Positions 36,947-46,233 are shown, numbered from the stretch's first letter. The stretch is 64,000 nucleotides of DNA from Burkholderiales bacterium PBB3 (GCA_002256115.1 NKIK01000014.1:39204-103203), one strand, 5' to 3'. The notes: a model not told the origin generated them from the letters alone. Translations and numbers: made by a program.

Positions 36947-38448
36947 TGGAAATATGGAACCAACTATTGCAGGGCTTTGCCACGGCGGGTACGCCGGTCA
37001 ATTTGCTTTGGGCCTTTGTGGGCTGCGCTCTGGGCACGGCCGTAGGGGTGTTGCCTGGCATAGGCCCGGCCACGGCTGTGGCCATGTTGCTACCGATTAC
37101 GGCCAAGGTCGAGCCCACGGCCTCCATGATCTTTTTTGCAGGCATTTACTACGGTGCCATGTATGGCGGCTCCACCACGTCCATATTGCTCAACACCCCC
37201 GGTGAAACCGCCAGCATGGTGACCGCCATGGAGGGCAACAAGATGGCCAAGAGTGGCCGTGCGGGAGCCGCGCTGGCTTCGGCGGCCATTGGTTCCTTTT
37301 TTGCAGGCACCATTGCCACCATCTTTGTTACTTTGTTTGCGCCCGTGGTGGCAGACTTTGCCGTGAAGCTGGGGCCGCCTGAGTACTTTTGCCTGATGCT
37401 CCTGGCCTTCACCACCGTGAGTGCGGTGCTGGGTCAAAGTACGGTGCGGGGCTTGACGGCCTTATTTGTGGGCTTGGCCGCCGGGCTGGTGGGCATGGAC
37501 CAGATAACTGGCCAGGCCCGTTACACCGCCAATGTGCCGGAGCTATTGGATGGGGTGGAAATTGTGCTGGTGGCGGTGGGCTTGTTCGCGGTGGCTGAAG
37601 CCCTGCACGCGGTGCTTTTTGAGGGCCGTGTGAAGGAGTCTGAAAACAAGATGAGCCGCGTCAGCATGACCCGATCAGACTGGCGACGCTCCTGGCCTGC
37701 GTGGCTGCGGGGCACGGCCATTGGGGCCCCCTTTGGCTGTATTCCGGCCGGGGGCACCGAGATCCCCACCTTCTTGAGCTACGCCACCGAGAAGAAACTA
37801 GCCAAAGGCGACAACTTGGCCGAATTCGGCACCCAAGGCGCGATTGAAGGCGTGGCCGGGCCGGAGGCCGCCAACAATGCCACGGTCACCACGGCGCTGA
37901 TTCCTTTGCTCACCCTGGGCATTCCGGTGTCCAACACCACCGCCATTTTGCTGGGTGCGTTTCAAAACTATGGCATTCAGCCTGGGCCGCAGCTGTTTAC
38001 TACGTCTTCTGGGCTGGTGTGGGCTTTGATTGCATCGCTGTATATCGGCAACGTAATGCTGCTGGTGCTGAATCTGCCGCTGGTGGGTTTTTGGGTCAAA
38101 TTGCTCAAGGTGCCCAAGCCGCAGCTGTATGCCGGCATTTTGATATTTGCCACCGTGGGGGCCTACGGTATGCGCCAAAGCGCCTTTGACCTTTTCCTGT
38201 TGTATGCCATTGGCGTGTTGGGCTTGGTGATGCGGCGTTTTAGCTTTCCGACCGCTCCGGTGGTGGTGGGTATGATTTTGGGCCCCTTGGCCGAAGCGCA
38301 GTTGCGTAACGCCATCGCGATGGGGGAGGGCAGCGCACTCATCTTTGTGCAGCGGCCGGGCTCTTTGGCGCTGCTGGTGGTGGTGGCTTGCGTGTTGGTG
38401 CTGCCACGGGTGTTGAAGACTTGGACGGAGCGTAAAGCGTTGCGTTAA
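36946..38448 (+). CDS. tctA: Tripartite tricarboxylate transporter large permease TctA
   Basis: A 500-residue, very hydrophobic protein with about 11-12 membrane segments. The TctA hallmarks are [39 protein letters not shown] and [20 protein letters not shown]. It forms the transport channel with TctB and TctC, driven by an ion gradient. The ATG at 36946 shares bases with the tctB stop and is preferred over a GTG three codons earlier. The hairpin repeat follows 13 nt downstream. Confidence 0.95.
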   Translation: MEIWNQLLQGFATAGTPVNLLWAFVGCALGTAVGVLPGIGPATAVAMLLPITAKVEPTASMIFFAGIYYGAMYGGSTTSILLNTPGETASMVTAMEGNKMAKSGRAGAALASAAIGSFFAGTIATIFVTLFAPVVADFAVKLGPPEYFCLMLLAFTTVSAVLGQSTVRGLTALFVGLAAGLVGMDQITGQARYTANVPELLDGVEIVLVAVGLFAVAEALHAVLFEGRVKESENKMSRVSMTRSDWRRSWPAWLRGTAIGAPFGCIPAGGTEIPTFLSYATEKKLAKGDNLAEFGTQGAIEGVAGPEAANNATVTTALIPLLTLGIPVSNTTAILLGAFQNYGIQPGPQLFTTSSGLVWALIASLYIGNVMLLVLNLPLVGFWVKLLKVPKPQLYAGILIFATVGAYGMRQSAFDLFLLYAIGVLGLVMRRFSFPTAPVVVGMILGPLAEAQLRNAIAMGEGSALIFVQRPGSLALLVVVACVLVLPRVLKTWTERKALR

Positions 38449-38461
38449 GGGCCTCGCTAGA

Positions 38462-38552
38462 AGCCTGGGCGGCCGAGCGTTTTGCTCCGTGTCCCCCGCC
38501 CGCTTTGCGGGCTCCTCCTTTTACCTGCGCAAAACGCTCGGTCACCTAGGCT
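38462..38552. repeat. Long hairpin repeat B in the tctA-dioxygenase convergent gap
   Basis: Arms at 38462-38485 and 38529-38552 pair over 24 positions (two G-U, one mismatch), including a perfect CGAGCGTTTTGC/GCAAAACGCTCG. The loop, read on the minus strand, contains GGTAAAAGGAGGAGCCCGC and GGGCGGGGGACACGGAGCA. It is nearly identical to the loop of repeat A at 32778-32819. The arms differ from those of A yet stay complementary. Confidence 0.9.
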
Positions 38553-38597
38553 CCTTGATGTCTTGCGTTTTAGGAGCTAAATCGGCAATTCAGGCCG

Positions 38598-38632
38598 TGG
38601 ATAGTGCGGGAGCAGCTCCTAAATCAATAGCA
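38598..38632 (+). repeat. Dispersed 35-nt repeat, copy 5 (intergenic)
   Basis: The sequence TGGATAGTGCGGGAGCAGCT is followed by CCTAAATCAATAGCA, in the gap after repeat B. The AGCTCCTAA within it is the exact inverse of TTAGGAGCT at 38569-38577, giving a 9-bp stem with a 36-nt loop. Confidence 0.8.
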
Positions 38633-38655
38633 ATTTGATTTTTGAGCGGTGTGGC

Positions 38656-39468
38656 TCAACCCGCCGCTGCGGCATCAAAGCGAAAGCTGGAGGCGGTGAC
38701 TCCGTCAAAGATGTTGTCCTCGTGGTAGACGCAAGTGGCGGGGTCCGTATGCGCGGCACCCAGGGCCACCATCAGAGGCAGCAGATGCTCTTCGCGCGGA
38801 TGGCATAACCGGGCAGCGGGGGCTGTTTCCCATTGCGCAATGGCGGCCTCGCGCTCTGTGGGCGTTGACTTTAAAGCCGCTTGCAGCCAAGCGTCAAATG
38901 CCTGCGATGGCGCTTTGGCTGCAGGGCCAAACTGGCGCAGGTTGTGGTAACTCAGGCCGCTGCCCACGATCAGCACCCCTTCATCACGCAGCGGGGCCAG
39001 GGCGCGACCTGCAGCCAGGTGCTCGGCCGGGTTCAGGCCGCGTTTTAAGGACAGTTGCACTACCGGCACCTGGGCCTGGGGGTACATCACCGCCAGCGGC
39101 ACAAAGCTACCGTGGTCAAAGCCCCGCGTGGCGTCTTGTGCCGTGGCTAAACCAGCCCCCGCCAGCAAAGCCTGCACACGCAGCGCCAAGCCCGGGTCAC
39201 CGGGGGCCGGGTAGACCACGCTGTAGGTGTTGGGTGGAAAGCCTGAATAGTCATAAACCATGGGCGGCTGTGGGCTGCTCATTACGGTGAATGCTGGCGC
39301 TTCCCAATGGGCGGAGATCATCAGCACGGCTTTGGGCGTCATACCGATTTGGCGTGGCATGTCGGCCAGAGACGCTGCCAAGGCACGCATCGGCACGCGC
39401 ATCTCGGGCATGTAAGGCCAGGGGCCGCCGCCGTGGGAAATGAAATAGGTGGGTAGGCGTTGTGTCAT
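38656..39468 (-). CDS. Class III extradiol dioxygenase (LigB/DODA-like)
   Basis: A 270-residue protein of the 4,5-DOPA-dioxygenase-like LigB family. The likely metal ligands lie in FISHGGGPW, SAHWEAPAF, FDHGSFVPL and GSGLSYHNL. PPNTYSVVYPAPGDP is also typical. The family cleaves catechol-type rings next to the hydroxyls, using non-haem iron or zinc; E. coli YgiD is a related zinc protein. The true substrate is not known. It stands alone, 21 nt after the orphan ABC ATPase gene, with which it may be cotranscribed. Confidence 0.85.
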   Translation of the reverse strand: MTQRLPTYFISHGGGPWPYMPEMRVPMRALAASLADMPRQIGMTPKAVLMISAHWEAPAFTVMSSPQPPMVYDYSGFPPNTYSVVYPAPGDPGLALRVQALLAGAGLATAQDATRGFDHGSFVPLAVMYPQAQVPVVQLSLKRGLNPAEHLAAGRALAPLRDEGVLIVGSGLSYHNLRQFGPAAKAPSQAFDAWLQAALKSTPTEREAAIAQWETAPAARLCHPREEHLLPLMVALGAAHTDPATCVYHEDNIFDGVTASSFRFDAAAAG

Positions 39469-39489
39469 AAGTGCTTTGCAGTTGAGGCC

Positions 39490-40140
39490 TCAATCGCCCA
39501 AATCAAGCCTGTGGGCCAGCGGCACCCCGGCAGGGGCTTGGTAGTCGGCCACCACCCAGGCGCGCGCGGGGTGGCTGGCAGCTTCGGTCAAAAAATCCAG
39601 CACACATCCGATGGAGGCTTTATCCAAGGCCGCAAAGGGCTCGTCTAGCAGGGTGATTGCCGCGCCCGAGGCCAGCGCGGCGCACAGCCACACTTTGCGT
39701 TTTGTGCCGGTAGAGAGCATGTACAGCGGCTTGTGCTGATGTGACTCCAGGCCCAAGGCATGGGTCAGACGGGCGAGTAGCAGCCCGTCCCAGCGCGGGA
39801 AGCGGTTGGCGGTCGTGTTGAAAAAGTCTTGCACCATGACTTGGTCGAAGGCTGCAGTGTGCGGGTCGAACCACGCCACCTGCTGGCGGTAGGCGGCGGG
39901 CTGCGCAGACAGTGTGGAGTCCGCGATCCGCAGTTCGCTCTGCGGGCATGCTAGCTCCCCCGCCAGAATCCGCAACAGGCTGGTTTTACCCCGGCCTTCG
40001 CCGCCGCCCAGCCAGGTGACTCCGGGTGGAATGATGAAGTCAGTGATGCCTAAGGTTTGCATCGCCGGGTTGCCGACTGGCACGCGGTGGGCTTGTAATA
40101 CAGGCCCGCAAAGAAAAGACGGAGATTCTGGAGTGGTCAT
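39490..40140 (-). CDS. Orphan ABC-type ATPase domain protein
   Basis: A 216-residue single ATPase domain with no membrane partner nearby. The P-loop reads GGGEGRGKTSLL, an unusual Walker A. The signature region is LSTGTKRKVWLCAALASG instead of LSGGQ, and Walker B is AITLLDEPFAALDK with the catalytic Glu. CcmA-like heme-exporter ATPases use a similar KRR-type signature, so a distant CcmA relative is possible. The ATG at 40140 is chosen, since a longer form would overlap the divergent regulator start at 40179. Function unknown. Confidence 0.72.
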   Translation of the reverse strand: MTTPESPSFLCGPVLQAHRVPVGNPAMQTLGITDFIIPPGVTWLGGGEGRGKTSLLRILAGELACPQSELRIADSTLSAQPAAYRQQVAWFDPHTAAFDQVMVQDFFNTTANRFPRWDGLLLARLTHALGLESHQHKPLYMLSTGTKRKVWLCAALASGAAITLLDEPFAALDKASIGCVLDFLTEAASHPARAWVVADYQAPAGVPLAHRLDLGD

Positions 40141-40178
40141 GTGAGTGCGATGGATGCAGCGCGCGTTACTATTCTCAC

Positions 40179-41714
40179 ATGCCAATCCCCGATACCTTAC
40201 CCCGCGACGCTGCCAGTATTCTGGAGCTGGCCGCGCGGTCCATGTTTGAGCTGTTTGCCAATGCCAGCGAGGGCATGATGCTGGTGGACCGGCAGGCGCG
40301 CGTGGTGTGGATCAACGAACAGTACAAGCGTTTCTTGCCCGCACTCGGCTTTGAGCGCGAAGAAGATTTTGTCGGCCACCCGGTGTCCAAGGTCGTGCAA
40401 AACACCCAGATGCACCAGGTGCTGGAAACCGGTAAACCCATCCTGATTGACTTGCTGACCAACCGCGCAGGCACCTTTGTGGTGAGCCGCATTCCGCTGC
40501 GCGACGGGGCAGGGCAGGTGATTGGTGCTTTGGGCATCGTGCTGTTTGACCACCCCGAGACCACACTACAGCCCTTGATTGAAAAGTTTGCGCTGCTGCA
40601 GCGTGACTTGGATGACGCCCGGCGCGAGCTGGCCACCCAGCGGCTGAAGACTGGCAAGCAGCGGCAAAGCAAATACACCTTTGCCAGTTTCATTGGCCTG
40701 AGTCCGGCGGCTGTCGAGGTCAAGCGTCAGGCGCGCCGCGCTGCGCAGTCCACCAGCCCGGTATTGCTGTTGGGCGAGACTGGTACCGGTAAGGAATTGC
40801 TGGCCCACGCTATTCACGCGGCTTCCAACCGGTCGGCAGGGCCTTTCATCAGCGTCAATATCGCGGCGGTGCCTGACACTTTGCTGGAGGCCGAATTTTT
40901 TGGCTTCGCGCCCGGCGCGTTTACCGGCGCAGACCGCAAGGGGCGCGATGGCAAGTTCCGGCTGGCCGATGGTGGCACCTTGTTTCTGGACGAGATTGGC
41001 GATATGCCGATGGCGCTGCAGTCCAAACTGCTGCGCGCGCTGCAAGAGGGTGAAATTGAACCCCTGGGTTCCAACAAGTTGATTCCTTTTGATGCGCGGG
41101 TGATTGCCGCCACGTCGCGGGATTTGCAGCAACTGGTGCGCTCGGGTCAGTTTCGCGAGGATTTGTTTTATCGACTCAATGTGCTCCCGATTCGTGTGCC
41201 GCCGCTGCGCGAGCGCCGTGGCGATATTGCGGCCTTGTTAGAGGTGTTGGGCGAGGATGTGGCCTTGCGCAGCGGCTTGCCGCCGCCTGAGTTGGCTCCG
41301 TCCGCACTGGCGCTGCTGGAGGCCCAGCCCTGGCGCGGCAATATCCGTGAGCTGCGCAATGTGCTGGAGCAGGTGGCCATGCGCAGCGACTCCAATCGCA
41401 TAGAGGTGGCCGAACTGGAGGCGGTGCTGCGTGAGGGTGGAATGACACCGCTGGCGGCCCAAGTGCAGCCCACGGCCGAGATACCGGTGTCGAATTTTGT
41501 GCCCGCAAATGCCCCGCCCAAGATCGCGCTGGACAGCTTGCTTCGCCCCATGGATATCCAAGTGGCCGAGCTGGAAGCGCGCGCGATTGCGGCCACGCTG
41601 CAGGCTTGCAAAGGTAACAAACTGGCGGCGGCTAGGCAGCTAGGGATCTCTCGGGCAACGTTGTACGATAGGCTTGAAACTGCCTTAAATACAGGCAATA
41701 TGTCTGATAATTAA
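40179..41714 (+). CDS. Sigma54-dependent transcriptional activator with PAS domain
   Basis: A 511-residue enhancer-binding protein. An N-terminal PAS domain (about residues 18-130; ANASEGMMLVDRQARVVWIN) probably senses a signal. The AAA+ domain (about 165-400) has GETGTGKE, the sigma54-contacting GAFTGA loop, GGTLFLDEIGDMP and REDLFYRLNVLPIRVPPLRE. The C-terminal Fis-type helix-turn-helix reads NKLAAARQLGISRATLYDR. A symmetric site and a -24/-12 promoter lie just downstream, before the binding-protein gene, so it likely activates the cluster that follows. Confidence 0.94.
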   Translation: MPIPDTLPRDAASILELAARSMFELFANASEGMMLVDRQARVVWINEQYKRFLPALGFEREEDFVGHPVSKVVQNTQMHQVLETGKPILIDLLTNRAGTFVVSRIPLRDGAGQVIGALGIVLFDHPETTLQPLIEKFALLQRDLDDARRELATQRLKTGKQRQSKYTFASFIGLSPAAVEVKRQARRAAQSTSPVLLLGETGTGKELLAHAIHAASNRSAGPFISVNIAAVPDTLLEAEFFGFAPGAFTGADRKGRDGKFRLADGGTLFLDEIGDMPMALQSKLLRALQEGEIEPLGSNKLIPFDARVIAATSRDLQQLVRSGQFREDLFYRLNVLPIRVPPLRERRGDIAALLEVLGEDVALRSGLPPPELAPSALALLEAQPWRGNIRELRNVLEQVAMRSDSNRIEVAELEAVLREGGMTPLAAQVQPTAEIPVSNFVPANAPPKIALDSLLRPMDIQVAELEARAIAATLQACKGNKLAAARQLGISRATLYDRLETALNTGNMSDN

Positions 41715-41747
41715 ACAACTCAAGTTGTCTGAAATATAGGCATATTG
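41696..41747 (+). promoter_or_regulatory. Nested dyad, candidate enhancer site for the sigma54 activator
   Basis: CAATATG at 41696-41702 is the inverse of CATATTG at 41741-41747. The perfect palindrome ACAACTCAAGTTGT lies at 41715-41728. Both are centred on 41721.5. TGTCTGA also occurs twice as a direct repeat (41701, 41726). It lies about 95 nt upstream of the -12 element, a normal enhancer distance, and begins in the last codons of the activator gene. Confidence 0.6.
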
Positions 41748-41802
41748 AGTTTTCAATGTTGGGGTTTGCAAAAAACTTCAATGAAATCAAGGGTTTTTCG
41801 TG

Positions 41803-41818
41803 TGGCACGCTTCGTGCA
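41803..41818 (+). promoter_or_regulatory. Sigma54 (-24/-12) promoter
   Basis: TGGCACG-CTTC-GTGCA matches the consensus TGGCACG-N4-TTGCA except one base at -12. It lies 38 nt before the binding-protein ATG and downstream of the activator gene. Confidence 0.85.
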
Positions 41819-41856
41819 AATTTGTTCTGTAAACCAACCATAACAGGAGACGACAA

Positions 41857-43062
41857 ATGGAAAATTCCCGCTGGGTCCGCAAGGCCACGCTCATCGCGAC
41901 CGGGCTGTGCGCAGCTTTGGCTTTTGGCTCTGCGTTCGCGCAGTCCAAAGAAATCAAGATCGCTCACATCTACAGCAAGACCGGCCCTCTGGAGGCTTAT
42001 GGCAAGCAAACTGCCACAGGTTTCATGATGGGCTTGGACTACGCCACCCAAGGCACCATGATGGTCGCTGGCAAAAAGCTGGTCGTGATTGAAAAAGACG
42101 ACCAGGGCAAGCCCGACTTGGGCAAGAGCCTGCTGGCCGCAGCCTATGGCGATGACAAGGTGGACTTGGCCGTGGGCCCCACATCCTCAGGCGTAGCACT
42201 GGCTATGTTACCGGTGGCGGAAGAGTACAAAAAGATTTTGCTGGTCGAGCCCGCCGTGGCGGATTCGATCACGGGTGAAAAGTGGAACAAGTACATTTTC
42301 CGCACGGGCCGCAACAGCTCACAAGACGCTATCTCCAACGCTGTGGCGCTGGACAAAACCGGCGTGACGATTGCCACTTTGGCGCAGGACTATGCTTTTG
42401 GCCGTGACGGCGTGAAAGCTTTCCGCGAGTCCATCAAGACCGCCAAGATCGTGCACGAGGAATACCTGCCCACCACCACCACCGACTTCACGGCTGGTGC
42501 ACAGCGTCTGATCGACAAACTCAAGGACATCCCCGGCCGCAAGGTGATCTGGATCATCTGGGCCGGCGGTGGCGGAAACCCCTTCAAGATTGCTGACATG
42601 GACTTGAAGCGCTATGGCATTGAGATCGCTACTGGCGGCAATATCTTGCCGGCGATGGTGGCCTACAAGCAGTTCCCAGGCATGGAAGGCGCTGCTTACT
42701 ACTACTTTGGCATGCCCAAGAATGCCGTCAACGACGCGATGGTGGCCCGCCACTACAAAGAGTTCAAGTCACCACCTGACTTCTTCACCGCTGGTGGTTT
42801 CTCCGCCGCGATGGCCCTGGTTACCGCTTTGAACAAGAGCAAGGGCGACACCGCAGCCAACACGCTGATCAAGACCATGGAAGGCATGAGCTTTGACACA
42901 CCCAAGGGCAAGATGACCTTCCGTGCCGAAGACCACCAGGCCATGCAGAGCATGTACCACTTCAAGATCAAGATTGATCCTGCCTTTGCTTGGGGCGTGC
43001 CTGAACTCATCCGCGAAATCAAGGCGGAAGACATGAACGTCCCTATCCGCAACAAACGCTAA
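41857..43062 (+). CDS. Liv-type ABC transporter substrate-binding protein (first of two)
   Basis: A 401-residue periplasmic binding protein with a signal peptide (cleavage near AFA-QSK). It has the Peripla_BP_6 fold: IKIAHIYSKTGPLEAYGKQT, VGPTSSGVALAMLPVAEE and LAQDYAFGRDGVKAFRE. This family binds amino acids, amides or short organic acids. A sigma54 promoter precedes it and CAGGAG is the ribosome binding site. A strong terminator follows at once, so it is probably made in excess over the genes after it. The ligand is unknown; the setting suggests 3-hydroxybutyrate-type compounds. Confidence 0.88.
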   Translation: MENSRWVRKATLIATGLCAALAFGSAFAQSKEIKIAHIYSKTGPLEAYGKQTATGFMMGLDYATQGTMMVAGKKLVVIEKDDQGKPDLGKSLLAAAYGDDKVDLAVGPTSSGVALAMLPVAEEYKKILLVEPAVADSITGEKWNKYIFRTGRNSSQDAISNAVALDKTGVTIATLAQDYAFGRDGVKAFRESIKTAKIVHEEYLPTTTTDFTAGAQRLIDKLKDIPGRKVIWIIWAGGGGNPFKIADMDLKRYGIEIATGGNILPAMVAYKQFPGMEGAAYYYFGMPKNAVNDAMVARHYKEFKSPPDFFTAGGFSAAMALVTALNKSKGDTAANTLIKTMEGMSFDTPKGKMTFRAEDHQAMQSMYHFKIKIDPAFAWGVPELIREIKAEDMNVPIRNKR

Positions 43063-43075
43063 GCAGCGCTTGGTG

Positions 43076-43103
43076 CCGCGGGGCTTTTAGGCCCCGCTTT
43101 GTT
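43076..43103 (+). terminator. Rho-independent terminator after the first binding-protein gene
   Basis: GCGGGGC (43078-43084) pairs with GCCCCGC (43091-43097) around TTTTAG and is followed by TTTGTT. It could uncouple the binding protein from the depolymerase gene 80 nt further on. Confidence 0.85.
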
Positions 43104-43183
43104 CCCCCTCCCTTTTGCATAAGAACCCCCAAAAAACACGGGGGCGGGATGGCTTACGTCTGTAAACCCTGGAGACAACCCCC

Positions 43184-44650
43184 ATGAATCACATTTCTGT
43201 GCGTCTGACCGTCGGTGCCTTGGCCTGCTTGGGGGCAGTTCATGCGGCAATGGCCGCGGTGAATCTGCCTGCACTCAATATCGATCCCAACCAGACCACG
43301 GTGTCTGGCTTGTCTTCAGGCGGGTTTATGGCAGTGCAGTTGCACATAGCCTACTCTGCGACCTTCAAGAAAGGGGCGGGGGTAGTGGCAGGCGGGCCGT
43401 TTTATTGTGCCGAAGGCTCTATCACCAATGCAACCGGTCGCTGTATGGCCAGCCCAACCGGTATTCCGGCCAGTAGCCTGGTCAGTACCACCAATAGCTG
43501 GGCGAGTGCTGGCAGTATTGATCCGGTCGCCAACTTGCAAAATTCCAAGGTGTACCTGTTCTCGGGAACGCTAGACAGTGTGGTCAAGCCCGGTGTGATG
43601 GATGCCCTTAAAAACTACTATGCCAGCTTTGTACCAGCCGCCAATACGGTCTACAAAAAAGACATCGCTGCAGAACACGCACTGGTAACCGATGACTATG
43701 GCAGCACGTGTTCGACCAAAGGGTCGCCTTACATCAACGATTGCAATTTCGACTTGGCGGGTGCCATGTTGTCTCAGTTGTACGGCCCGCTGAATGCCCG
43801 CAACAACGCTGCGCTTGCCAGCGGCAACTTCGTGGAGTTCAACCAAAGTCAGTTCATTACCAACCACGGTATGGCCGCCACGGGCTGGGCCTATATTCCA
43901 CAATCTTGCACCACGGGCACGCAATGCCGTTTGCATGTTGCGCTGCATGGCTGCCAACAAAACGTGACCTTGGTGCAGCAGCAGTGGGTGCGCAACACGG
44001 GCTATAACCGTTGGGCGGATACGAACAATATCGTGGTGCTCTACCCACAGACCAGTACCCAGGCCACGAATAGCTGCTGGGACTGGTGGGGGTACGACAG
44101 CGCCAATTACGCCAAAAAATCAGGTCCCCAGATGGCAGCCATCAAAGCCATGGTGGACCAGCTCTCCGGTGGTTTGGTGATACCACCGCCTCCTGCGGGA
44201 CTGCCCGCACCGACCGGGTTGACCGTATCGGGTGTGACCGCAAACAGCGCTACGCTGGGCTGGGTGGCAGTCAGCGGGGCTGCGTCCTACAACGTGTACC
44301 GCAATGCCAACAAAATAAATGCGCTGCCGGTCACGCCGAACACCTACAACGACATGGGGTTGACCGCGGCCACGGCCTATAGCTGGACGGTGAAAGCGGT
44401 AGATGCCAACGCGGTGGAGGGTGCAGCGTCCAGCGCCATCACAGCAACCACCAGCGGTACGCCACCCCCGGCGGCTACCTGCTTTACGGCATCCAACTAC
44501 GCGCATACCGTGGCCGGGCGGGCCTACCAATCCTTGGGCTATGCCTATGCGAATGGGTCGAACCAGAACATGGGCTTGTGGAACACTTTTACCGTTAAAA
44601 CTCTGAAACAGACCGCGACCAACTACTACACCATTGGCACCTGCCCCTGA
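43184..44650 (+). CDS. Secreted poly(3-hydroxybutyrate) depolymerase
   Basis: A 488-residue exported esterase. The signal peptide ends near AMA-AVN. The catalytic domain (about 30-330) has the lipase box GLSSGGFMAVQLH (Ser nucleophile near residue 46) and an oxyanion region HVALHGCQQN. A fibronectin III linker follows at about 345-425 (PTGLTVSGVTANSATLGW), then a substrate-binding tail (TCFTASNYAHTVAGRAYQS, GLWNTFTVKTL, NYYTIGTCP). This layout is that of PHB depolymerases. Products would be 3-hydroxybutyrate and its oligomers. A GGAG site precedes the ATG. livGFHM begins 30 nt after the stop. Confidence 0.9.
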   Translation: MNHISVRLTVGALACLGAVHAAMAAVNLPALNIDPNQTTVSGLSSGGFMAVQLHIAYSATFKKGAGVVAGGPFYCAEGSITNATGRCMASPTGIPASSLVSTTNSWASAGSIDPVANLQNSKVYLFSGTLDSVVKPGVMDALKNYYASFVPAANTVYKKDIAAEHALVTDDYGSTCSTKGSPYINDCNFDLAGAMLSQLYGPLNARNNAALASGNFVEFNQSQFITNHGMAATGWAYIPQSCTTGTQCRLHVALHGCQQNVTLVQQQWVRNTGYNRWADTNNIVVLYPQTSTQATNSCWDWWGYDSANYAKKSGPQMAAIKAMVDQLSGGLVIPPPPAGLPAPTGLTVSGVTANSATLGWVAVSGAASYNVYRNANKINALPVTPNTYNDMGLTAATAYSWTVKAVDANAVEGAASSAITATTSGTPPPAATCFTASNYAHTVAGRAYQSLGYAYANGSNQNMGLWNTFTVKTLKQTATNYYTIGTCP

Positions 44651-44680
44651 ATGCTATGAAGACGAAAAAACCAGGTTCCC

Positions 44681-45511
44681 ATGCTTGAAACCAAAGATCT
44701 CACAATCCGCTTTGGCGGACACGTAGCGGTGAATGCTGTCAGTTGCAGGTTTGCACCCGGCACGCTCACGGCCATCGTCGGCCCCAACGGGGCTGGCAAG
44801 ACCACCTACTTCAACCTGATTTCGGGGCAGTTGCAAGCCTCGGCTGGCGAGGTGTTTTTGAACGGTGCCAACCTCACCGGCTTGGCACCCAGCGCCCGTA
44901 CCCGTGAGGGCCTGGGGCGTGCGTTTCAGCTCACCAATCTGTTCCCCTATCTGTCGGTGTTGGAGAACGTGCGCCTAGCCGTACAGGCGGCGCAACCGGG
45001 AAAGCACTTGCGCGGTTTGAATTTGTGGAGCATCTGGAGTGACCACAAAGGGCTGACTGACAAGGCACTGGCGATTCTGGAAGACGTGGCTTTGCTGGAC
45101 AAGCAAACCTTGCCGGTGACCAGCTTGCCCCACGGCGACAAGCGCAAGCTCGAAGTGGCCTTGCTGATGGCGCTGGACCCGGCGGTCTATATGTTTGACG
45201 AACCCACCGCGGGTATGAGCGCGGACGAAGCGCCGGTGATCCTGAATTTGATCCGTGCGCTAAAAAACGACAAGACTAAAACAATTTTGCTGGTGGAGCA
45301 CAAGATGGATGTGGTGCGTGAACTGGCCGACCGCATCATCGTGCTGCACAACGGTTGCCTGGTGGCCGATGGTGACCCGGCAGAGGTGATTGCTTCTGCG
45401 GTGGTCCAGGAGGCTTACTTGGGGGTAAACCCCCAAGACGCCTCGGCGCAAGATGACGCTCCCCCCCAACCCGGCCTTCCCCCTCAAGGTGGAAGGAGGA
45501 ATGCAGCATGA
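44681..45511 (+). CDS. livG: ABC transporter ATPase, LivG type
   Basis: A 276-residue ATPase with Walker A GPNGAGKTTYFN, GLGRAFQLTNLFPYLSVLENV (LivG-typical), signature LPHGDKRKLEVALLMAL and Walker B VYMFDEPTAGMS. The family's signature is normally LSHGEQR or similar, so LPHGDKR is a mild variant. It energises import with LivF. The C-terminal ~25 residues are a Pro/Gln-rich tail. It overlaps livF by 4 nt. Confidence 0.92.
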   Translation: MLETKDLTIRFGGHVAVNAVSCRFAPGTLTAIVGPNGAGKTTYFNLISGQLQASAGEVFLNGANLTGLAPSARTREGLGRAFQLTNLFPYLSVLENVRLAVQAAQPGKHLRGLNLWSIWSDHKGLTDKALAILEDVALLDKQTLPVTSLPHGDKRKLEVALLMALDPAVYMFDEPTAGMSADEAPVILNLIRALKNDKTKTILLVEHKMDVVRELADRIIVLHNGCLVADGDPAEVIASAVVQEAYLGVNPQDASAQDDAPPQPGLPPQGGRRNAA

Positions 45512-46233
45512 GCGCAAATCTTCTTGAACTCACCGGCGTGCATACGCACATCGGGGCGTACCACATCCTGCACGGGGTAGACCTAGTGGTACCCCGCGGA
45601 CAACTCACCATGCTGCTGGGTCGCAACGGCGCTGGCAAGACCACAACCCTGCGCACCATCATGGGTTTGTGGCACGCATCGCAAGGCAAGGTGGTGTTTG
45701 ATGGCGCAGACATTACCGCCGAAGAAACACCTGCCATTGCGTCCCGTAACATCGCTTACGTGCCCGAGAGTATGGGCATTTTTTCCGACCTCACGGTCAA
45801 GGAAAACATGTTGCTCGCGGCCCGCAAAGCCCAGCGCGCGCAACAAATGGACGAGGCCCGTTTGAAATGGATTTTCTCGCTCTTCCCTGCCGTCGAGAAA
45901 TTCTGGAACCATCCCGCAGGCAAGTTATCCGGCGGGCAAAAGCAGATGCTGGCCGTGGCCCGCGCCATCGTGGAGCCGCGCCAATTACTGATCGTGGATG
46001 AGCCCAGCAAGGGCCTGGCCCCGGCCATCATCAACAACATGATTGATGCCTTCGCGCAGCTCAAGGCGACCGGCACCACCATTTTGTTGGTGGAGCAAAA
46101 CATCAGCTTTGCCAAACGCCTGGGTGACTCTGTGGCGGTGATGGACGACGGCAAAGTCGTGCATTCCGGCTCTATGCAGGCTTTGGCCGAAGACGCGGCG
46201 CTGCAAAAATCTTTACTCGGACTGGCGCTATGA
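45508..46233 (+). CDS. livF: ABC transporter ATPase, LivF type
   Basis: A 241-residue ATPase with Walker A GRNGAGKTTTLRTIMG, IAYVPESMGIFSDLTVKENM, signature LSGGQKQMLAVARAI and Walker B LLIVDEPSKGLAP, all usual for LivF. The second ATPase of the importer. The start overlaps the livG stop (ATGA) and its own stop overlaps livH by 4 nt, so the four transport genes are translated together. Confidence 0.94.
   Translation: MSANLLELTGVHTHIGAYHILHGVDLVVPRGQLTMLLGRNGAGKTTTLRTIMGLWHASQGKVVFDGADITAEETPAIASRNIAYVPESMGIFSDLTVKENMLLAARKAQRAQQMDEARLKWIFSLFPAVEKFWNHPAGKLSGGQKQMLAVARAIVEPRQLLIVDEPSKGLAPAIINNMIDAFAQLKATGTTILLVEQNISFAKRLGDSVAVMDDGKVVHSGSMQALAEDAALQKSLLGLAL

Noticed and set aside
40141..40185. 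Longer start of the orphan ABC ATPase at 40185
   Set aside because: It would overlap the start of the divergent activator gene and adds residues with no family match.
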